NCBI GenBank assembly: GCA_012270865.1
Contig: JAAXHL010000128.1
Coordinates: forward strand, 1 to 37,230
Direction: 5' to 3'
Length of the DNA stretch: 37,230 bases
Origin: Candidatus Poribacteria bacterium
Lineage (GTDB): Bacteria > Poribacteria > WGA-4E > WGA-3G
A program made the position numbers and the translations under genes. Positions within the stretch are counted from its first letter, which is position 1. Each line of letters begins with the position of its first letter. The notes under the pieces are model-generated. The model saw nothing but the letters and a program-made list of their open reading frames with translations. It ran no database searches and was not told the origin of the DNA. Positions 17,781-24,224 of this stretch are shown here, piece by piece.

Positions 17781-18884
17781 TTATAGGTACCCTTCAATTA
17801 GGAAATCGGCATCGGGCATCGGTGTCATACGTACCCGTCGCAAGTGGGGTACATTACTCAGATTTGGAACTCCTTCGCCGCCGATGGGTCCTGGTGCCTC
17901 GCGTCCGCCGATGATTTTCGGTGCGATAAAGCACATTACCTTATCGACGATCCGCGCTGCGACAGCGGATGCGTTGACCTCGCCGCCACCTTCTATGAGA
18001 ACGCTTGTTATTTCACGTTTCCCCAATATTTCCATTAAACGCTTAAAACAGACTCGGTTTCCGTCTGTTGCTGGCACGGTTATGACATCCGCGCCTGCCT
18101 TTTGGAGTGCAGCGACGTTTTCGGCGGGCGCGTTCGGTGTTACAGCGATGATAACGCCTGCCTCGCTTTCGACGTTGAAGATGCGTGCGTCCGTAGGCGT
18201 TCTCGCGTGTGAATCGAGGACAATCCGAGTTGCGTCCTGTCCATGTCGGTCTTGAAGTCGTGTTGTCAATGCCGGGTTATCGCGTTCAACGGTGCCTCTG
18301 CCGACAAGGATTGCGTCTACTATATCCCGGACCTGATGTCCGTGTTGGCGTGATGCTTCGGACGTAATCCACTGCGATTCACCGGCGGCGGTTGCTATCT
18401 TTCCATCGAGGCTCATAGCGGTCTTGAGGATAACAAACGGCATACGGGTTTGGATGTATTTCCGATAGATTTCGTTTAAGTCTGCTGCTTCCTGTTCACA
18501 TAAACCGACGTGGACACGGAGACCTGCCTCCTCAAGTTGCCGAACACCATTGCCTGCGACCTTCGGGTTCGGATCGACTTCCGCGATGTAGACTTCCGCG
18601 ATACCGGCGTTAATAAGTGCTTCTGTGCAAGGCGGCGTGCGTCCCCAATGGCAACAGGGTTCGAGGGTCACGTAGATTGTCGCGCCTCTTGCGCTTTCAC
18701 CGGCAGCGTTGAGTGCGTGGACTTCAGCGTGCGGGGTTCCCGCTTTTTGGTGATAACCTTCACCGATCACCTGACTGTCCTTGACAACAACGGCACCGAC
18801 AAGCGGGTTGGGGCTGGTGCGTCCTGTTGCTTGCCTCGCTAAATCGAGGGCGCGTTGCATGAAGGCTATACATGTTTCGTCCAT
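17781..18884 (-). CDS. ribD: Bifunctional pyrimidine deaminase/reductase RibD
   Basis: 367 residues. The N-terminal deaminase domain (about 1-145) has zinc ligands His52, Cys77 and Cys86, with the proton shuttle Glu54 (PHAEVHA and PCCHWGRTPPC). The C-terminal reductase domain (about 150-367) has KTAMSLDGKIATAAGESQWI and LIEGGGEVNASAV. Together they carry out two consecutive steps from the GTP cyclohydrolase II product. It is the first gene of the rib operon, and a good promoter lies just upstream. No FMN riboswitch is visible in the leader, which is only about 30 bases if the predicted promoter is right. Confidence 0.96.
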   Translation of the reverse strand: MDETCIAFMQRALDLARQATGRTSPNPLVGAVVVKDSQVIGEGYHQKAGTPHAEVHALNAAGESARGATIYVTLEPCCHWGRTPPCTEALINAGIAEVYIAEVDPNPKVAGNGVRQLEEAGLRVHVGLCEQEAADLNEIYRKYIQTRMPFVILKTAMSLDGKIATAAGESQWITSEASRQHGHQVRDIVDAILVGRGTVERDNPALTTRLQDRHGQDATRIVLDSHARTPTDARIFNVESEAGVIIAVTPNAPAENVAALQKAGADVITVPATDGNRVCFKRLMEILGKREITSVLIEGGGEVNASAVAARIVDKVMCFIAPKIIGGREAPGPIGGEGVPNLSNVPHLRRVRMTPMPDADFLIEGYL

Positions 18885-18922
18885 AGCGATATGTTACTCA
18901 CACCGGATGTCTGTTTCTACAT

Positions 18923-18950
18923 AGTATATCATATTTGCATTAGAAATCAA
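18923..18950 (-). promoter_or_regulatory. Predicted rib operon promoter
   Basis: On the minus strand a -35 TTGATT (18945-18950) and a -10 TATACT (18923-18928) are separated by 16 bases, giving a start near 18916, about 30 bases before the ribD ATG. The -35 lies inside a 62-base direct repeat (18940-19001). The second copy of that repeat duplicates the -35 but not the -10. Confidence 0.55.
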
Positions 18951-19089
18951 AAGCATTTATTTTTTACGCGCTTTTTTATTTTAGCAATCGGCGGGGTTAC
19001 AAACCCCGCCTACAGTGAGGGCTTGTGTTAGAAATCAAAAGCATTTATTTTTTACGCGCTTTTTTATTTTAGCAATCGGCGGGGTTACA
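18940..19089. repeat. 62-base perfect direct repeat upstream of ribD
   Basis: 18940-19001 and 19028-19089 are identical over 62 bases (TTAGAAATCAAAAGCATT and onward), separated by 26 bases. Each copy ends in the start of a GGCGGGGTTACA palindrome. Copy 1 continues as a complete simple GTAG-headed REP (GGCGGGG family, 18990-19013). Copy 2 continues as the nested element at 19078-19226. The 368-base region 18885-19252 holds no gene. Confidence 0.9.
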
Positions 19090-19226
19090 TGAAGTTTAAG
19101 AAAATAAATCGGTAATTGACGGGCAATGAATTGCCCTACTACAAACGGACGGGTTCGTAGTAGTGCGATTTATCGCACGTTCTGACATTACCGAATTAAA
19201 AAATCAATCTTCATCAAACCCCGCCT
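19078..19226. repeat. Nested palindromic element, copy 2, with two different inner REPs
   Basis: The outer arms match those of the copies at 11006 and 27434 (GGCGGGGTTACATGAAG and the complement of GTAGGCGGGGTTTGATGAAG). The inside differs. It holds a GTAG-headed GGGCAATTC/GAATTGCCC palindrome at 19121-19139 on the minus strand and a GTAG-headed TGCGATTTATCGCA palindrome at 19160-19178 on the plus strand. The same outer hairpin has thus acquired different inserts. Confidence 0.85.
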
Positions 19227-19252
19227 ACAATAGGGGCGCGTAAGTCATTCCT

Positions 19253-19744
19253 TTACAATCCTGCCACGGCTTTCAAAGCTTCGAGGATCTCTGACGGGTT
19301 GACGAGATCGAATTGGTGTGAGCCGATGTACATATATCTGATAATCCCGGTTTTGTCTATGATAAACGTCGCGGGACGTGCGATGTTGTAAGCATCAAGG
19401 CTCAACCAGTGATAGACCCCATAACTTTTGATGACCTCCCGTGTCTTATCGACTAACAGGGGATATGTGATCCCGTTTTTTTCGACGAAGCCTCGGAATT
19501 CGCGGGGCCACTGTCCGGCGATGGCGAGCGGCGTAGCGGTGTACGTTTCATACGTCTCAATATTCTCCTGTACTGCCGACAACTGACGACGACTGTTCGG
19601 TCACCATGTCCCTCGGAAGAAGGTGAGGACGACGTGGTGTGCGTTCTGGTACGCTTCAAGCGAAACATTTTTCCGCTGATGCGACGGGAGCGTGAATAAC
19701 GGTGCGGTATCGCCGATGTTGAGAATTTTGTTTTTGCGTGGCAT
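19253..19744 (-). CDS. Selenocysteine-containing peroxiredoxin-like protein (in-frame TGA)
   Basis: Reading through one TGA (19603-19601) gives a 163-residue AhpC/TSA-type redoxin. Before the TGA are a MPRKNK start, the family's GDTAPLFTLPSH segment and VVLTFFRGTW. After it come PNSRRQLSAVQENIE, the central PREFRGFVEKNGITYPLLVDK, YGVYHWL and ARPATFIIDKTGIIRYMYIG, ending at TAA. The TGA is residue 48, exactly where relatives have the peroxidatic Cys of GTWCPxCRRQL; the second Cys is Ser here (UPNS). No other stop or frameshift occurs across 163 codons. A hairpin that fits a bacterial SECIS follows the TGA. TGA also ends normal genes in this window, so wholesale code reassignment is unlikely. 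The alternative is a pseudogene with a TGC-to-TGA change. No clear ribosome site precedes the ATG. A Sec-based peroxidase or thiol-oxidoreductase role is inferred. Confidence 0.8.
19575..19590 (-). promoter_or_regulatory. Candidate bacterial SECIS hairpin
   Basis: In the mRNA, GUCGUC and GUCGGC pair around the loop AGUU, with one U-U mismatch and one G-U pair. The loop begins 17 nt after the UGA and contains G then U. Bacterial SECIS elements lie just downstream of UGA with a small apical loop bearing a conserved G, and this fits. The stem is short, and the lower stem (CCGA with UCGG) is an alternative pairing. Confidence 0.5.
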
Positions 19745-19756
19745 GTGTCTATTGTA

Positions 19757-19858
19757 TCAGAAATTGTGGCGGTCAATGAAATCGGCAGTCTCCTCGGCGC
19801 GGGCGACGACATAATGTTTGTCAGGATACACACGTCCTTGGGTTCCAAAACGTCTCAT
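19757..19858 (-). pseudogene. N-terminal stub of an AAA-ATPase-like gene
   Basis: An ATG with a strong AAGGAAGGAAAAA leader starts a 33-codon frame beginning MRRFGTQGRVYPDKHYVV and continuing ARAEETADFIDR, then HNF and TGA. This resembles the very beginning of the AAA-like ATPases common in such genomes, which continue into a Walker A of the APRQTGKTT type. Everything after the first 30 residues is gone. It ends 12 bases before the selenoprotein start, in the same frame. It may be only a relic whose promoter and ribosome site now serve the next gene. Family recognition is from memory and not verified. Confidence 0.55.
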
Positions 19859-19992
19859 TTTTTCCTTCCTTTGCTAAATAGGATGGACGCAATGTTTTTA
19901 TTTTCCTCAATTTATCTATTTTAGCACAATATTGAATTAATTATCCACTCCAACGTTGAAAGGGTACAGAGCCATTCAATTTTAAGAAATTC

Positions 19993-20101
19993 AGGACTTA
20001 CGCAAATTGAGAAATATTGGACATTTAGACGCAAAAAGTAGGAATTAACCCCCTAAATCCCCCTTATCAGGGGGACTTTAAGACGGAAGTGCGTAAGTCC
20101 T
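19993..20101. mobile_element. MITE with 12-base perfect terminal inverted repeats
   Basis: AGGACTTACGCA at 19993-20004 is exactly complementary to TGCGTAAGTCCT at 20090-20101, bounding a 109-base element with no coding capacity. Its interior carries a C-run/G-run palindrome around CCCCCTTATCAGGGGG. Solo or decayed ends of the same type lie at 784-795, about 964 and 1069, and about 11164-11175. No transposase with matching ends is in the window. No clear target-site duplication is seen. Confidence 0.8.
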
Positions 20102-20278
20102 AAAATTATTGGATTGGATGTCTTTTTTTAGGATCCGCTGCGAAATCTAGCGAAATCTAGCGAAAATTTCAGCGGTTTTTCATAACACATAACATAAATT
20201 AAGTGTTATTGCCTTCAAAAAGGATAATTGAATGCCCCTGAGAACGGAGTTCGTTTTCGCTGGGATTGTGGTTTTGCC

Positions 20279-20307
20279 TTGAACGCTCTCACTGAAAATG
20301 CTATAAT
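20279..20307 (+). promoter_or_regulatory. Strong predicted sigma-70 promoter upstream of the RAYT gene
   Basis: -35 TTGAAC (20279-20284), 17-base spacer, -10 TATAAT (20302-20307). The start would be near 20314, leaving a leader of about 220 bases that includes four REP hairpins before the transposase ATG at 20535. A tiny frame MTKH with an upstream AAAGG may be the remains of the gene this promoter once served. Confidence 0.65.
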
Positions 20308-20352
20308 TTTATGAAGTAAAGGCAATGATATGACCAAACATTAACCTCTTAG

Positions 20353-20504
20353 GTAGGAGCGAGTTGTGCTCGCGATCTTGTATACCAAACCAACCTTCTG
20401 TAGAAGCAAGATGCGCTCGCGATCCTCCTTCTTCTGTAGGAGCGAGATGCGCTCGCGATATTTAACCGACGATCTCTTCTGTAGGAGCGAGCTGCGCTCG
20501 CGAT
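20353..20504 (+). repeat. Cluster of four GTAG-headed REPs (GAGCGAG family)
   Basis: Units at 20353-20376, 20400-20423, 20436-20459 and 20481-20504 read GTAGGAGCGAG, a short loop, then CTCGCGAT. All are in the same orientation, with the GTAG head first, pointing toward the transposase. Loop variation (TTGTG, ATGCG, CTGCG) and stem changes show independent ageing. Confidence 0.9.
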
Positions 20505-20534
20505 ACCGTAGATAAAAACTTATAGGAATACGAA

Positions 20535-21008
20535 ATGCAACAAACGCCCACCCGCGGACACCGACAACTCCGTAAAGGTAGATACTCAATACCCGGCACC
20601 TACTATTATCTGACGCTCACGACGCTTAACAAAAAACCGCTGCTTGCGACTTCTAAAACCGCAGACATCATTTTTCAATCATTTGATTGGCTCGAAACGA
20701 ACGATCGACTCAGATGGTTTTGTATCTGTGTGATGCCAGATCATATCCATATCGTTATCCAACTTGGTAGTAAACAGACGCTATCAAGGCTTATACAATC
20801 GTTCAAAAGCCACACAGCGAAACAGATTAATGCGTGTTTGGGACGCAGCGGTTCGATTTGGCAACCTGCTTACCACGATCACGGTATCCGGCGGGATGAA
20901 TCATTGAATGCTATTATTGAATATTGTTATCATAACCCGGTGAGAGCAGGATTGGTAAAGGCTGCGAGGGATTATCCGTTTTGGCGGTGTAAATTTGAGA
21001 TGGAATGA
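20535..21008 (+). CDS. REP-associated tyrosine transposase (RAYT, Y1/IS200-like)
   Basis: A 157-residue HUH-superfamily Y1 transposase. The HUH motif is His70-Ile-His72 in VMPDHIHIVIQL. The candidate tyrosine nucleophile lies in IIEYCYHNPVRAGLV (Tyr130 or Tyr132). The segments GTYYYLTLTT and RSGSIWQPAYHDHGIR also fit RAYTs, which cut and join single-stranded REP hairpins bearing a GTAG head. The gene is intact. It is flanked by four GAGCGAG-family REPs upstream and at least two full ones plus partials downstream in the opposite orientation, the usual REP-RAYT-REP arrangement. It has no IS200/IS605 ends or accessory tnpB. Confidence 0.92.
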   Translation: MQQTPTRGHRQLRKGRYSIPGTYYYLTLTTLNKKPLLATSKTADIIFQSFDWLETNDRLRWFCICVMPDHIHIVIQLGSKQTLSRLIQSFKSHTAKQINACLGRSGSIWQPAYHDHGIRRDESLNAIIEYCYHNPVRAGLVKAARDYPFWRCKFEME

Positions 21009-21012
21009 GGAA

Positions 21013-21137
21013 GATCGCGAGGCAAAAATCGCGAGGCAAAAAATCGCGAGGCAAAAAATCGCGAGCACAGCTCGCTCCTACCGTGGAGGGGTGCGATTAT
21101 ACAGCGCGTCTAAGATCGCGAGCACAGCTCGCTCCTA
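21013..21137 (-). repeat. Inverted-orientation REP cluster downstream of the RAYT
   Basis: Three tandem partial units ATCGCGAGGCAAAA (21013-21057) are followed by full REPs at 21058-21081 and 21115-21137, with GTAG heads on the minus strand. The two full REPs and the following CGTGGAGGGGTGCG are direct repeats 57 bases apart. The orientation is opposite to the upstream cluster, so the gene is bracketed symmetrically. Confidence 0.88.
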
Positions 21138-21153
21138 CCGTGGAGGGGTGCGG

Positions 21154-21984
21154 TTACAATGGTGGCAGTCCCTTAACGATCTCAACGGTTTTGAGGCTGA
21201 CGGTGATGATGCGGGGGATGAGGTCTACGATGTAGCGCGGTTCATCGGCACGGTTCGGGTCGTTGACGATGCCACTCCGCCTATCTACCTTGACACGATA
21301 CTGATCTACCACCCACTCTAACGCTGAACGCGTGCCTAACCGATAGTCATAGGCTTCTATAGGGATACCGTCTATCGTGAGGAAATCGTTGTATTTTATA
21401 GTAAAATCCGAAAATAAATGAACACTTGTCCGAAGATAACCCCCCTAACCCCCCTTATCAGGGGGGAATAAGATGGGAATTACTTCGATTTGATGTGTTT
21501 AAATAATTATGGGCTTTGCTATAACTGCGTCTTGTCTTTGGAGAACTTCATTTTCTCGACACGCCAATCAATTTGCATGTCGGGTGTCTCGATGTATTCG
21601 AGTCCGTCGTATTTGGGTACGGATTCGTAGTTGATGTGGAGGTCTGCAAGTTGTGTGCCGGCGTTGGCGAACCCCCAGAAGTCTTCGGTGAAGGGGATAT
21701 GTGGGAGGTCGCGCTTGAGGTTCATCTCGTATTTCTCACGGTAGATAGGGTGGTGCAGGAGCGCGTAGTTATAATGTCGGTTTCCAAGATGTGTTCCACG
21801 CGGTGTGCATAGTGTGTTGCGGGACGAAGGTGGCGTTCATCTGTTTCGCGCAGGCATGCAGGAGCGTATCAAAAGGCGAGCTGACAGCACCTTCGTGTCT
21901 GATGCCTTGTTCCGTGTATTGCTGCAGCGTGGCGTAGTAGTCTCGGATCGCTTTGTGACTGGGTTTGAGATTGAGTCTCGGCAT
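21154..21984 (-). pseudogene. Decayed type ISP restriction-modification enzyme gene
   Basis: Fragments of one large protein lie in order but in different frames. The N-terminus (21984 to about 21790: MPRLNLKPSHKAIRDYY, then QGIRHEGAVSSPFDTLLHACA) resembles the nuclease start of single-chain type ISP restriction enzymes. After a big deletion, a region including YNYALLHHPIYREKYE and LKRDLPHIPFTEDFWGFA (about 21775-21519) matches the methyltransferase/target-recognition part. The extreme C-terminus (about 21410-21154: LGTRSALEWVVDQYR, RRSGIVNDPNR, ending EIVKGLPPL and TAA) follows after a palindromic insertion at 21438-21472. An intact enzyme would be well over 1000 residues; here under 280 remain. 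No function is expected. Family identity is from remembered motifs. Confidence 0.75.
21438..21472. repeat. CCCCCC-TTATCA-GGGGGG palindromic repeat inside the pseudogene
   Basis: A C-run palindrome (AACCCCCCTAACCCCCC then TTATCAGGGGGG) separates the middle and C-terminal parts of the restriction-enzyme relic. The same family forms the MITE core (about 20046-20075) and lies within two coding sequences (29408-29444, 36091-36128). Confidence 0.8.
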
Positions 21985-22054
21985 GGAGATATGATAGCAG
22001 GTTTTGGGAGATGCATCAAGGGCAAATAGGAATAGCAGTTAACAGCCAGCAGGC

Positions 22055-22080
22055 GAGGTAGATGGATATAAATCTACCTC
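22055..22080. repeat. Perfect 9-base inverted repeat
   Basis: GAGGTAGAT and ATCTACCTC flank an 8-base loop. It could be a transcription end for the antitoxin-like gene at 22125 (minus strand), but there is no T-run on either side, so a REP-like hairpin is as likely. Confidence 0.4.
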
Positions 22081-22124
22081 GGTGAAACAGGAACGGGGCA
22101 CCCGAGAATTGGAAGGGTTCCGGT

Positions 22125-22346
22125 TTATGGCGTTTTTTGTTGATGCTCGGCGATGATTTTTCCTAACGCTCTCAAGGCATCGTTGACAGATTTCGCATCG
22201 GGGAACATTTCGGCTACATCGTCGTCAAGTCTAATTATGTTTTTGCCTGCATGGTACCGTTCTGCGTATTTTCCACGAACGCCTTTGCTGAAATCGTATT
22301 CGTCGAGCATATCAGGATCATGTTGCTTGGATGTTGCTTGACTCAT
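22125..22346 (-). CDS. Small antitoxin-like conserved protein
   Basis: A 73-residue protein of the type DMLDEYDFSKGVRGKYAERY, followed by RLDDDVAEMFPDAKSVNDALRAL. I recognise this as a widespread short protein often annotated as a putative antitoxin or CopG-like protein. No toxin gene accompanies it on the same strand: downstream is the restriction-enzyme relic, and upstream lies hicAB in the opposite direction. An AAAGGGAAA precedes the ATG. It could be an orphan antitoxin that guards against a lost partner, or the partner may never have been adjacent. No DNA-binding motif can be stated with confidence. Confidence 0.65.
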   Translation of the reverse strand: MSQATSKQHDPDMLDEYDFSKGVRGKYAERYHAGKNIIRLDDDVAEMFPDAKSVNDALRALGKIIAEHQQKTP

Positions 22347-22506
22347 AGGTTTCCCTTTCGCAGAGAAAGTCTAAGTTATTCAGAATGGATTATAACAGGT
22401 TCACCTCTTGAAGTCAAGTAAAACACTCGCTCCTACAAGGGAATTATATTCATATAAGTAAAGTAAATGTTTAAACCAAATGCCCCTGCCGGAGTACACC
22501 TTTTTC

Positions 22507-22535
22507 TTGAAATTAACATGAACAAGGTGTATAAT
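22507..22535 (+). promoter_or_regulatory. Predicted hicAB promoter
   Basis: -35 TTGAAA (22507-22512), 17-base spacer, -10 TATAAT (22530-22535). The start would be near 22542, about 50 bases before the hicA ATG. In known hicAB systems the antitoxin or complex represses its own promoter; an operator is not obvious here. Confidence 0.65.
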
Positions 22536-22591
22536 TACAAAGGATATTGGAATTGGCAGATGACCGCAACAGGGTATCGGTAACGTCTATT

Positions 22592-22777
22592 ATGAAGATT
22601 AGACCTCTCATAAAATTACTTCAAGATGATGGATGGTATCTGGTCCGAACACGAGGCAGCCATAGACAATTTAAACATCCAACGAAAAAGGGCACTGTGA
22701 CAGTTGCTGGAAAACTAAGTGCAGATGTTCGCCCCGGTACACTGAACAGCATTCTAAGGCAAGCTGGACTCAAATAA
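22592..22777 (+). CDS. hicA: HicA-family mRNA interferase toxin
   Basis: 61 residues from the ATG at 22592 (MKIRPLIKLLQDDGWYLVR). The dsRNA-binding-like fold with catalytic His is seen in RTRGSHRQFKHP, followed by GKLSADVRPGTLNSILRQAG. HicA cleaves mRNA and is neutralised by HicB. In-frame TTG codons upstream could extend the protein by up to 15 residues, but the family length (about 60) supports the ATG. The antitoxin gene follows after 13 bases. The catalytic His is present, so the toxin looks active. Confidence 0.92.
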   Translation: MKIRPLIKLLQDDGWYLVRTRGSHRQFKHPTKKGTVTVAGKLSADVRPGTLNSILRQAGLK

Positions 22778-22790
22778 GGTAGGTAAACTC

Positions 22791-23039
22791 ATGGAATATG
22801 TCGTTATTTTTGAAGAAGATGAAAACGGTTGCAGTGCTTATGTGCCTGATCTTCCCGGATGCATCGCGGCAGGTGATACAATAGACGAAGTACGGATATT
22901 GATCGCTGAGGCTATCGAATTTCATATTGAAGGATTACGGGAAGATGGGGAAGTAATTCCACTGCCTATATCAAGCCTCTCTATTGAAAAAAAACAAGGT
23001 GTGTCGTCGGCGTTAATTACGGCAAGAGCTGAGTTGTAG
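22791..23039 (+). CDS. hicB: HicB-family antitoxin
   Basis: 82 residues with the HicB partial RNase H-like fold: MEYVVIFEEDENGCSAYVPD, LPGCIAAGDTIDEVRILIAE and AIEFHIEGLREDGEVIP. The protein is short and shows no clear C-terminal helix-turn-helix or ribbon-helix-helix, so autoregulation may be weak or need the complex. An AAGGTAGG precedes the ATG. It pairs with hicA immediately upstream. Confidence 0.92.
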   Translation: MEYVVIFEEDENGCSAYVPDLPGCIAAGDTIDEVRILIAEAIEFHIEGLREDGEVIPLPISSLSIEKKQGVSSALITARAEL

Positions 23040-23080
23040 CCAAAAGAAACAGAGATTCCTAATGACAGTAGAAAGAAAAA

Positions 23081-24223
23081 TCACATCAATTCGACGAAGA
23101 CTTCGTTTGCAAGGAAGAGTCCGCGAGGGGTGAGATGGAGATGTGTAGCAGTCCGTTCGATTAATTGTAAGTCTATCCATTTCTTCAGGATACCCCCAAA
23201 TGCAGCTTCTATCTCTTCACCGAAACGGTTTTGGTAAACGTCAAGAGAGATACCTTCACGTTTGCGGAGTGCAAGCATAAGTGTCTCCGCCTTTTCGGCG
23301 TGTCCCGTCAAGCGTTCAGTGTCGGCGATGGGTTTGTTCCGGTGGGAGAGTTGCTTAATGTAAGGTGCGATGCCTCGAATGTTGGAATAACGCACGCCGT
23401 TGATATATCCCCACGCGCCTGCACCGAGTCCGATACACGGTTGGTTGTTCCAATAGACGAGATTGTGACGCGCATGACGGTTCGGTCTGGCGAAGTTACA
23501 GATTTCGTAGTGTTCGTATCCGTGTGTCGTGAGAGTCTCGATGGTGGACTGGAACATATCCGCTTCGGTGTCTTCGGTAGGGAGGCGGAGTTCGCCGGCT
23601 TGCCACCATTCATAGAACGGGGTCGTCTCCTCCATGACGAGGTTATAGGCAGAGATATGCTCGGGTTCGAGGGCGATGACTTCACTTAAGGTGTGATGCC
23701 ACGCTTCCATCGTTTGGTCGGGAAGTGCGAAGATGAGGTCTATGTTGATGTTCTCGAAACCGTTCTCACGGGCAAGTCGGTAACTTTGGCGGAATTCGTC
23801 AACGGTATGGATTCTGCCTAACTGTTTTAGGATTTCGTCTTGCATGGCTTGGAGACCGAAACTGAGTCGGTTCACGCCGTTGTCTCGCATGACGTTGAGT
23901 TTCTCTGTATCAACGGTGCCGGGGTTGCATTCTACGGTGATTTCAGCGTCCGGGGTTATCTGGAAATGCTGATGGACATCGGTGAGTAGCTGCGACAAAG
24001 CGTTGGCTGAGAGGATGGAAGGCGTGCCACCACCGATGAAAATCGTCTGTAAGGGTTCGGTTTCCGAAGCATAAAGTGCTATCTCTGTACGGAGTGCGGC
24101 TAAGTATGCTTTCGCCTCTTCTTTATGGAAGGTGTATGTATTGAAGGCGCAGTAGTAGCATTTCGTCGCGCAGAACGGGATGTGAATATAGATAGAAGAG
24201 GCACCTTTACGTGGATATTTCAT
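23081..24223 (-). CDS. hemW: Radical SAM heme chaperone HemW (coproporphyrinogen oxidase-like)
   Basis: 380 residues. The radical SAM cluster motif is Cys18-x3-Cys22-x2-Cys25 in PFCATKCYYCAFNTY. Next come the SAM-binding TIFIGGGTPSIL and the family stretches RLSFGLQAMQDEILKQLGR and INIDLIFALPDQT, then an HemN-type C-terminal domain (GISLDVYQNRFGEEIE and HLTPRGLFLANEVF). HemW is now regarded as a heme chaperone; older annotation calls it oxygen-independent coproporphyrinogen III oxidase. The gene starts one base after the stop of a small truncated antidote-like frame, so it may be translationally coupled to it. Confidence 0.93.
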   Translation of the reverse strand: MKYPRKGASSIYIHIPFCATKCYYCAFNTYTFHKEEAKAYLAALRTEIALYASETEPLQTIFIGGGTPSILSANALSQLLTDVHQHFQITPDAEITVECNPGTVDTEKLNVMRDNGVNRLSFGLQAMQDEILKQLGRIHTVDEFRQSYRLARENGFENINIDLIFALPDQTMEAWHHTLSEVIALEPEHISAYNLVMEETTPFYEWWQAGELRLPTEDTEADMFQSTIETLTTHGYEHYEICNFARPNRHARHNLVYWNNQPCIGLGAGAWGYINGVRYSNIRGIAPYIKQLSHRNKPIADTERLTGHAEKAETLMLALRKREGISLDVYQNRFGEEIEAAFGGILKKWIDLQLIERTATHLHLTPRGLFLANEVFVELM

Positions 24224-24224
24224 G

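Larger units (their letters stand above)
19859..20534. other. Gene-free zone: MITE, promoter, and REP cluster
   Basis: No protein gene is seen. In order it holds an AT-rich tract, the MITE at 19993-20101, a small duplication (GCGAAATCTA twice near 20140-20163), a strong promoter at 20279-20307 with a four-codon stub (MTKH, ATG at 20330), and four REPs at 20353-20504 leading into the RAYT gene. Confidence 0.6.

Noticed and set aside
18885..19252. FMN riboswitch upstream of ribD
   Set aside because: None of the conserved FMN aptamer stretches is visible on the minus strand, and the predicted leader is only about 30 bases.
19601..19603. General reassignment of TGA to an amino acid in this organism
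   Set aside because: TGA ends well-defined genes here (EutN at 10366, the NAGPA gene at 26048), so only this TGA needs a special reading.
19453..19848. A long open minus-strand frame over the selenoprotein start
   Set aside because: It has no protein-like composition (Arg/Ser/Thr rich) and overlaps the frame with clear peroxiredoxin motifs.
20341..20589. Minus-strand frame with repeated YRERISLLQK-like units
   Set aside because: It is translation of the four REPs, not a protein gene.
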